This document shows positions 13,814-18,956 of a stretch of 18,956 bases of DNA, in pieces. The notes under the pieces were generated by a model that was not told the DNA's origin, did no database searches, and saw only the letters and a list, made by a program, of their open reading frames with translations. Origin of the DNA: CAZXCK01 sp964639225 (GTDB taxonomy: Bacteria > Chloroflexota > Anaerolineae > Aggregatilineales > Phototrophicaceae); the NCBI GenBank assembly GCA_964639225.1, contig CAZXCK010000083.1:1-18956 (forward strand), in the 5' to 3' direction. Numbering within the stretch: the stretch's first letter is position 1; every line of letters starts with the position of its first letter. A program made the position numbers and the translations under genes.

Positions 13814-15928
13814 ATGATGCGCCGTTTGACTATATGGATACTGCTGCTTGTGGTCGCGGCTGCGGTGAGCGCCTGTGACCAGACCGAAGCCTCGCCCACG
13901 CCGCCGCCCCCGCCCACCGCAGCACCCACCGAGCAGCCAACCGCCACCGCTAGCGATACACCCGTGCCCCCGCCAAGCCTGACGCCGGTTCCGCGCCCGC
14001 GCACTGTCGCCGAGAATCCAGCGGAGCAGGCCCACATACGGGCGGCCAACGCGATCCCCGGCCTGGACCGCATCGAATTTGTGATTAATGGCGTGGCGGT
14101 CGCTTCGCAGTTGAACTACGGCCAGGCTACCGATCCGTCCGGTATCGTCGCCGGGGAATATGCGCTGGAAGTGCGCCAACTGGCCGCGCGCGGCGCAGAG
14201 GCCGTGCCGCCGCTGATCGAGCAACCGCTGGTTATCGACGGCGGCAGCCTGCTGACGCTGGTGCTGGCGGGGACTTCGGATGAGCCGGTTTTACTGGTTT
14301 ACGATGAGCAAATCGAACCGCTGGATGCTGGCGAGAGCCGACTGCGACTGGTCAACGCGCTGGTCGCGGGGCCGCAGGTCGGTTTGATGCAGGCAGGCGA
14401 ACTGATCAGCGCGCCGGTGGCTTTCGGCGAGCAAAGCCAGCCGGCGACGGTCGCCAGCGGACCCGCCACCGTCGAAATTGGCGATGCCGGGCTGGTTCTG
14501 GATACGGTTGAGGCTGAACTGCGCGAGCGCCGCGATTATCTGCTGATCTTCGCCGGGCATGGTGACGACCTGGACACGCTGACGGTCCTGGCACTGTCCC
14601 GGCAGATGCCGGGCCGGGCCGCGCTGCGCACGGCGAACATGGTCGAAGCGACCACGCTGGATGTCTACGGCAACGGTCTGCTGCTGGCCGGGGCGCTGGA
14701 CTACACCCGCATCACGGAGCGCCAACCGGTTGCCAGCGGCGCCTACACAATCGAGGTGCTGCCCGCCGGACGGACTTACGGCGCAGCGACTCCGCTGGTC
14801 AGCGTGCAGTTTAACCTGAATCCAGGGGAAAACCTGGCGCTGATTGTCACCGGGACAACGGATCGGCTGGATGTGGTGCGCATACAGGAAGACCTGTCGC
14901 CGACCGCGCCCGACGAATCGCGTATGATATTCGCTCATACGATGCGGCAGGGGCAGCCGGTGGACATCGTTTTCGACGGCGAGCCGCTGGAATTCATCCC
15001 AACGCTGAATTACCGTCAGGTGAGCGAGGCCGTGACGCTCCCCGCGCGCACGGCGAGCCTGAATTTCTATCTGCCCGATAATGGCGATATGCTGGAAGCC
15101 GCTGAGGAAGTTGTGCTGGAACCGGGCTTCGTCTATCTGTTTATGATAACCGGGCGCGCGCCCCAAGCACCGCCGCTGATCTTCGGCGAGCCGGTGGGTG
15201 TTGATGAGCGGCTGGCGCTGCCGCTGGATGTTCTGGCCCTGACCGAGACGCCGACGCCGCTGGGTTCGCTTCGTATAGTCAACGGGCTTTTGAACAACAG
15301 CAGCGAACTATCCCTGACGCTCAACGACTCGCCGCTGGGGGCGCTGCCGGCTTCGATGCGTGCTGGGATGGCGATCATGGTGCCGGAAGGCCAGCACACG
15401 CTTACGTTACAGCGCAGCGGTGAGGCTATCAATCTGGCGCAGTTTACAGTTGATATCCGCGCTGGTATGCGAAATACCCTTTTTGTGTATGGTCAGGTAG
15501 GCGGCGAGATTGTGAGCGCCTATGCGCAGGAGCCGCCGATTGTGGGCAGCGGCAGCAGCGGCACCATCCGGCTGATGAATACCACGCTGGACGCCGAAAT
15601 CGAGCTGGCGCTGGCTTATGCTGATGCGGCGATTGATGTGTTTATCCCGACGCCCGACGAGACGGCTGAAGCTCGTGTGGACCCCTACCGCGAGCCACTG
15701 TTTGCGCGCGCGTTTCGTCTGGCGAACAACGTGCGCAGCCGCGAGTTATCGGCTGTCTATCCGATAGAGGCGGGCGCGCGTGATCTTTACATCATGGATA
15801 ACGATGCCGGAATGATCGCCGCGACTATCTTCGACGTGAACATCGAGCCAGATCGCCATTATGACGTTATCGCTTATCAGGAGTTCGGATCGCGTCAGGT
15901 GCGCGCCGTGCTGATTCCGCACGACTGA
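13814..15928 (+). CDS. DUF4397-repeat lipoprotein
   Basis: 704 residues. The N-terminus MMRRLTIWILLLVVAAAVSAC is a lipoprotein signal with lipobox VSAC and acylated Cys21. A Thr/Pro-rich linker follows (about 25-63). The rest is a series of DUF4397-like modules, marked by hydrophobic-R/x-x-N/H openings at about 74 (HIRAANAIPGLDRIEF), 176 (RLRLVNALVAG), 270 (ALRTANMVEATTLDVY), 370 (RMIFAHTMRQGQPVDIVF), 485 (SLRIVNGLLNN) and 584 (TIRLMNTTLDAEIEL). The last two are weaker. No SH3-like module and no catalytic motif is seen. ATG codons at 13814 and 13817 are both possible; GAGGGGG (13804-13810) fits 13817 better. Probably displayed on the outer face of the membrane. Its function is unknown; it appears related by module duplication to the secreted neighbour. 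Confidence 0.85.
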   Translation: MMRRLTIWILLLVVAAAVSACDQTEASPTPPPPPTAAPTEQPTATASDTPVPPPSLTPVPRPRTVAENPAEQAHIRAANAIPGLDRIEFVINGVAVASQLNYGQATDPSGIVAGEYALEVRQLAARGAEAVPPLIEQPLVIDGGSLLTLVLAGTSDEPVLLVYDEQIEPLDAGESRLRLVNALVAGPQVGLMQAGELISAPVAFGEQSQPATVASGPATVEIGDAGLVLDTVEAELRERRDYLLIFAGHGDDLDTLTVLALSRQMPGRAALRTANMVEATTLDVYGNGLLLAGALDYTRITERQPVASGAYTIEVLPAGRTYGAATPLVSVQFNLNPGENLALIVTGTTDRLDVVRIQEDLSPTAPDESRMIFAHTMRQGQPVDIVFDGEPLEFIPTLNYRQVSEAVTLPARTASLNFYLPDNGDMLEAAEEVVLEPGFVYLFMITGRAPQAPPLIFGEPVGVDERLALPLDVLALTETPTPLGSLRIVNGLLNNSSELSLTLNDSPLGALPASMRAGMAIMVPEGQHTLTLQRSGEAINLAQFTVDIRAGMRNTLFVYGQVGGEIVSAYAQEPPIVGSGSSGTIRLMNTTLDAEIELALAYADAAIDVFIPTPDETAEARVDPYREPLFARAFRLANNVRSRELSAVYPIEAGARDLYIMDNDAGMIAATIFDVNIEPDRHYDVIAYQEFGSRQVRAVLIPHD

Positions 15929-15953
15929 CAACGAGAATGCACCCGCTCTCATG

Positions 15954-15983
15954 CTGGTATAGTTCGCATAATGTGCCTATAAT
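15954..15983 (+). promoter_or_regulatory. Candidate promoter of the rmd-gmd-tatD operon
   Basis: A perfect -10 TATAAT lies at 15978-15983; the -35 is weak (CTGGTA, 15954-15959, 18 bp spacing). Transcription would start about 30 nt before the TTG start at 16023. This is the best -10 match seen in the window. Confidence 0.5.
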
Positions 15984-16022
15984 CGCCTGCATGCTATCGA
16001 CCAGCCGCAGGAGAGGGCGAGT

Positions 16023-16979
16023 TTGCGTATCTTAATCACTGGAGCAGGGGGCTTTGTCGGCGGGCATCTGGCGCGGTATCTGGCTGCGACCACGCCCAAT
16101 GCCGACATTCACGGCACCACATTGCCCGGCAGCATTTCGACCATGCCGGGTATGACTCTGCACACACTGCAACTCAAGGATCAGGAGCAGACTCGCGCCC
16201 TCATCGAGCGTGTGCGACCAGACCACATCTACCATCTGGCGGCGCAGGCGTTCGTCCCCCGTTCGTTTGAAGAACCCTGGGAGACCCTGGAAAACAACAT
16301 CCTGGCGCAGCTTAACGTCATTCTGGCGTGCATTTGCGCCGGGATCGAGGCGCGTGTGCTGGTGGTCACCTCGGCGGAGATGTACGGCAGGGTCCAGCCG
16401 GACGATCTGCCCATCGACGAGGAGACGCCGCTGCGCCCCAGCAGTCCGTACAGTGTGAGCAAGATCGCGCAGGATATGCTGGCGCTCCAGTATGCAACCA
16501 GCCATAACCTGCCCATCATGCGGGTGCGTCCGTTTAACCATCTGGGGCCGGGGCAGGGCGCGAACTTTGTCGCGCCGGCCTTCGCGCTGCAGATCGCCCG
16601 CATCGAGCAGGGTTTGCAGGAGCCGGTGATTCGGGTGGGGGATCTGAGTGCCCGCCGCGATTTTACCGATGTGCGCGACGTTGTGCGCGCCTACCAGCTT
16701 GTCATCGAGCATGGCACACCGGGCGCTGTTTATAACGTGGCGACAGGGGTAGCGCACAGCATCCGCGAACTGCTCGACGAACTGCTGACTCACAGTGCGG
16801 TCCCGGTTGAGACCGTTGTCGATCCCGAACGGCTGCGGCCCGTCTCGATTCCCGTTTTGCAGGGCGATAGTACCCGTCTGCGTCAATCGACCGGCTGGCA
16901 GCCGGAAATACCATTTGAGCAGTCTCTGGTTGATATTCTCAACGACTGCCGTCAGCGTGTTACCTCGCAAGGAGCATAA
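16023..16979 (+). CDS. rmd: GDP-6-deoxy-D-mannose reductase (Rmd)
   Basis: 318 residues, extended short-chain dehydrogenase fold. Rmd reduces GDP-4-keto-6-deoxy-D-mannose, made by Gmd, to GDP-D-rhamnose for polysaccharide or glycoprotein synthesis. NAD(P)-binding GAGGFVG is at 7-13, TSAEMYG at 116-122, and the catalytic YSVSK at 143-147. RPFNHLGPGQ (169-178) and RRDFTDVRDVVRAY (211-224) are characteristic of Rmd-type reductases rather than GDP-fucose synthase. The start is TTG 16023, with AGGAG at 16009-16013 and 9 nt spacing; no ATG or GTG fits better. The gmd gene begins 5 nt after the stop, which strongly supports the pathway. A GDP-mannose or UDP-sugar epimerase of similar fold is the main alternative. 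Confidence 0.87.
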   Translation: MRILITGAGGFVGGHLARYLAATTPNADIHGTTLPGSISTMPGMTLHTLQLKDQEQTRALIERVRPDHIYHLAAQAFVPRSFEEPWETLENNILAQLNVILACICAGIEARVLVVTSAEMYGRVQPDDLPIDEETPLRPSSPYSVSKIAQDMLALQYATSHNLPIMRVRPFNHLGPGQGANFVAPAFALQIARIEQGLQEPVIRVGDLSARRDFTDVRDVVRAYQLVIEHGTPGAVYNVATGVAHSIRELLDELLTHSAVPVETVVDPERLRPVSIPVLQGDSTRLRQSTGWQPEIPFEQSLVDILNDCRQRVTSQGA

Positions 16980-16984
16980 TCAAC

Positions 16985-17959
16985 ATGGCAAAAAAGGCGA
17001 TCATTACCGGCGTCACCGGGCAGGATGGCTCGTATCTGGCTGAGTTTTTGCTGAAAAAAGGCTATGAGGTCTACGGACTCATTCGCCGCACCAGCACGGT
17101 GCGCTACGAGCGCATCCGCCACATCCAGGACCAGATTCACCTCATCCCCGGCGACATGAGCGACCAGACCAGCCTCAACCAGGCGATCCGCGATGTGCAG
17201 CCGGATGAGGTCTACAACCTGGCGGCGCAGAGCTTCGTGCAGACGTCGTTCGGGCAGCCGGTCTTTACCGGCGATGTGACCGCGCTGGGCGTCACCCGTA
17301 TTCTGGACGCCATTCGCACCGTCAAGCCGGACATTCGCTTTTATCAGGCGTCCAGCAGCGAGATGTTCGGCAAGGTGCAGGAAGTCCCACAGACCGAGCG
17401 CACGCCGTTCTACCCGCGCAGCCCGTATGGCGTGGCCAAAGTCTACGGCCACTGGATTACGGTCAACTACCGCGAGAGCTACAACCTGCACGCCAGCAGC
17501 GGCATCCTGTTCAACCACGAGTCGCCCCGGCGCGGTCTGGAATTTGTCACGCGCAAGGTGAGCTACCACGCCGCCCAGATCAAGCTCGGCCTGATCGACG
17601 AGCTGCGCATCGGCAACCTTGAAGCCCAGCGCGACTGGGGTTTCGCCGGCGATTACGTCGAGGCGATGTGGCTCATGTTGCAGCAGGACCAGCCCGGTGA
17701 TTACGTTGTCGCCACCGGCCAGACGCACTCCGTGCAGCGGCTGCTGGAAGTCGCCTTCAGCACGCTGGACATGAACTGGCAGGATTACACCGTCCAGGAC
17801 GAGCGATTTATGCGCCCGGCGGAAGTCGATCTGCTGGTGGGCGATCCTGCACGGGCCAAGGCGGCGCTGGGCTGGAGTCCGCGCGTGTCGTTCGAGGGGT
17901 TGGTGCAGATGATGGTCGAGTCCGACTACCAGTTGCTGAAGTCTGGGCAGGGCCAGTAA
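16985..17959 (+). CDS. gmd: GDP-mannose 4,6-dehydratase
   Basis: 324 residues. It converts GDP-D-mannose to GDP-4-keto-6-deoxy-D-mannose, the precursor of GDP-D-rhamnose and GDP-L-fucose. Classical signatures are present: ITGVTGQDGSYLAE (7-20, NADP binding), SSSEMFGKV (123-131, with catalytic Ser/Thr and Glu positions), YGVAK (148-152, catalytic Tyr and Lys), NHESPRRG (177-184) and EFVTRK (186-191), then RDWGFAGDYVEAMWLML. ATG 16985 has AAGGAG at 16969-16974, located inside the end of rmd. Its stop overlaps the tatD start by one base. Together with Rmd upstream this forms a two-step GDP-D-rhamnose module. No glycosyltransferase is visible nearby. Confidence 0.95.
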   Translation: MAKKAIITGVTGQDGSYLAEFLLKKGYEVYGLIRRTSTVRYERIRHIQDQIHLIPGDMSDQTSLNQAIRDVQPDEVYNLAAQSFVQTSFGQPVFTGDVTALGVTRILDAIRTVKPDIRFYQASSSEMFGKVQEVPQTERTPFYPRSPYGVAKVYGHWITVNYRESYNLHASSGILFNHESPRRGLEFVTRKVSYHAAQIKLGLIDELRIGNLEAQRDWGFAGDYVEAMWLMLQQDQPGDYVVATGQTHSVQRLLEVAFSTLDMNWQDYTVQDERFMRPAEVDLLVGDPARAKAALGWSPRVSFEGLVQMMVESDYQLLKSGQGQ

Positions 17960-18756
17960 TGCGATTGATCGACACCCATTGTCACCTGAATTTCGCCAGC
18001 TACGATGACGACCGCGAGGCCGTGATCGAGCGGGCGCGGGCTGCCGGGGTGACGCGCATCATCATACCCGCCACCGATCTGACGACCGGCTCAGAGGCCA
18101 TCGATCTGGCCCAGCGTTATCCGGCAGTCTTCGCATCCGCCGGGATTCACCCCAACAGCACCGCCAGCTTCAATGACAGCTATCTGCCGCGCATCGAAGC
18201 CCAGGCGCGCCTGCCGCGCGTGGTCGCCATCGGCGAGATCGGCCTGGATTATCACTGGGATAAAAGTCCGCGAGATGTGCAGCAGCGCGCCTTCGAGGAT
18301 CAACTGAGCCTGGCGGCGCGTGTGGAACTGCCGGTTATCATCCATAACCGTGAGGCCAGCGACGATGTGATGGCCACTCTGGAAAGCTGGGCCGCCGATC
18401 TGCCGGCAAGCCTGCGCGGGCGGGCCGGTGTGCTGCATTCGTTCTCGGCCAACACCGCCATCGCTGAACGAGCACTGGCCGCCGGTTTTTACATCGGCTT
18501 TACCGGGCCGGTGACGTTCAAAAACGCGGATGAACTGCGTCGTGTGGCGGCGATGGTCCCGCTGGATCGTATGCTGGTGGAGACAGACGGCCCGTTCCTC
18601 ACACCGGTGCCGCATCGTGGCCAGCGCAACGAACCGGCCTATGTGCCCTTCATCGCCGAACGGCTGGCCGCCGTCAGAAACACCAGCGTCGACGAGATCG
18701 CGCAGGCGACGACGGCCAACGCCGAGCGCCTGTTTCAGCTACCGGCTGCCGATTAA
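17959..18756 (+). CDS. tatD: TatD family metal-dependent hydrolase / DNase
   Basis: 265 residues, complete. TatD proteins are TIM-barrel amidohydrolase-type enzymes with metal-dependent nuclease activity (3'-5' exonuclease in E. coli TatD). All expected metal ligands are visible: H7 and H9 in DTHCHLNF, E93 in GEIGLDYH, H129 in PVIIHNRE, H160 in HSFS and D210 in ETDGPFLTP. GIHPN (62-66) is also family-typical. ATG 17959 overlaps the gmd TAA by one base, indicating translational coupling although the pathways are unrelated. Exact cellular substrate is not predictable. A long stem-loop follows the stop by 6 nt. Confidence 0.93.
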   Translation: MRLIDTHCHLNFASYDDDREAVIERARAAGVTRIIIPATDLTTGSEAIDLAQRYPAVFASAGIHPNSTASFNDSYLPRIEAQARLPRVVAIGEIGLDYHWDKSPRDVQQRAFEDQLSLAARVELPVIIHNREASDDVMATLESWAADLPASLRGRAGVLHSFSANTAIAERALAAGFYIGFTGPVTFKNADELRRVAAMVPLDRMLVETDGPFLTPVPHRGQRNEPAYVPFIAERLAAVRNTSVDEIAQATTANAERLFQLPAAD

Positions 18757-18762
18757 CAACAA

Positions 18763-18790
18763 AACGGGGCGACTCACGAGTCGCCCCGTT
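18763..18790. terminator. Long perfect hairpin after tatD, probable (bidirectional) terminator
   Basis: AACGGGGCGACTC (18763-18775) pairs with GAGTCGCCCCGTT (18778-18790): 13 perfect pairs around two bases, effectively 12 pairs with a four-base loop. On the plus strand the T-tail is minimal. On the minus strand the stem is followed by TTTTGTTGTTAAT, a better U-tract. It could end tatD and also a gene entering from the right. Confidence 0.65.
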
Positions 18791-18879
18791 GATCTCATCA
18801 GTTTGCGCAGGTCGTTAGCGAACTAAGCGCATCTGCGCGGCGAACTAATGGGTTAACTGATTAGATCACGCCTGATCTT
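18791..18879. other. Non-coding stretch after tatD
   Basis: No convincing gene is seen. It contains a small hairpin AGATCA/TGATCT (18863-18868 and 18873-18878) and a 9-base direct repeat GCGAACTAA (18818-18826 and 18840-18848). Together with the flanking hairpin and nested repeat, about 200 bp at the right end is non-coding. Confidence 0.6.
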
Positions 18880-18951
18880 ACCTCACCCCCGCCTCGCTGC
18901 GCTCGACTCCCCCTCTCCAAATATTTGGAGAGGGGGCTGGGGGGGTGAGGT
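18880..18951. repeat. Nested palindromic intergenic repeat (REP/MITE-like)
   Basis: The outer arms ACCTCACCCCC (18880-18890) and GGGGGTGAGGT (18941-18951) are perfect complements. Between them sits a second perfect palindrome, CCCCCTCTCCAAAT (18909-18922) joined directly to ATTTGGAGAGGGGG (18923-18936). The whole would fold into a large cruciform or stem-loop. The form matches dispersed intergenic repeats of GC-rich bacterial genomes; only one copy lies in this window. Confidence 0.7.
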
Positions 18952-18956
18952 TAAAC

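Overview
This window is high-GC bacterial DNA from a draft or metagenome-type assembly. Two blocks of exactly 100 N (1240-1339 and 10254-10353) are placeholder scaffold gaps, one of them inside a gene. The best guess for the organism is a member of the Chloroflexota (Anaerolineae-like). This is an inference from Thr/Pro- and Pro/Glu-rich linkers in exported proteins, DUF4397 and bacterial SH3 surface proteins, an adenosine kinase of the mycobacterial type, and GC-rich palindromic intergenic repeats. There is no 16S gene or other marker to settle it. I see no phage, transposase, CRISPR array, tRNA or rRNA.

Layout, left to right. Positions 1-1239 (minus): a four-helix DUF2254 membrane protein, open at both the window edge and the gap. 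1498-3571 (plus): mltG, then a solute-binding-like lipoprotein whose 5' end contains palindromic repeat DNA. 3578-4894 (minus): pyrimidine-nucleoside phosphorylase, divergent by 36 bp from an ICMT/PEMT-like membrane methyltransferase (4931-5539). 5612-6307: an anchored DsbA-like thiol oxidoreductase ending in a clear terminator. 6420-7469: mtnA, convergent with an orphan, divergent CpaF/TadA-like ATPase (7473-8735, minus). 8883-10992: adoK then ahcY, the latter interrupted by the second gap. 11103-15928: two large exported proteins built from DUF4397 repeats, the first with a Pro/Glu linker and SH3-like modules, the second a lipoprotein. 16023-18756: rmd, gmd and tatD, tightly packed. The right end holds a strong hairpin and a nested palindromic repeat.

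Two functional themes stand out. One is S-adenosylmethionine by-product recycling: AhcY splits S-adenosylhomocysteine, AdoK phosphorylates the adenosine, and MtnA acts on the methylthioadenosine branch; a SAM-dependent methyltransferase candidate and a nucleoside phosphorylase lie nearby. The other is the cell envelope: MltG, a lipoprotein, a thiol oxidoreductase, two DUF4397 proteins and the GDP-D-rhamnose pair Gmd/Rmd. Most genes are ordinary housekeeping genes. The least explained part is the tandem DUF4397 pair, followed by the orphan ATPase and the palindromic repeats.
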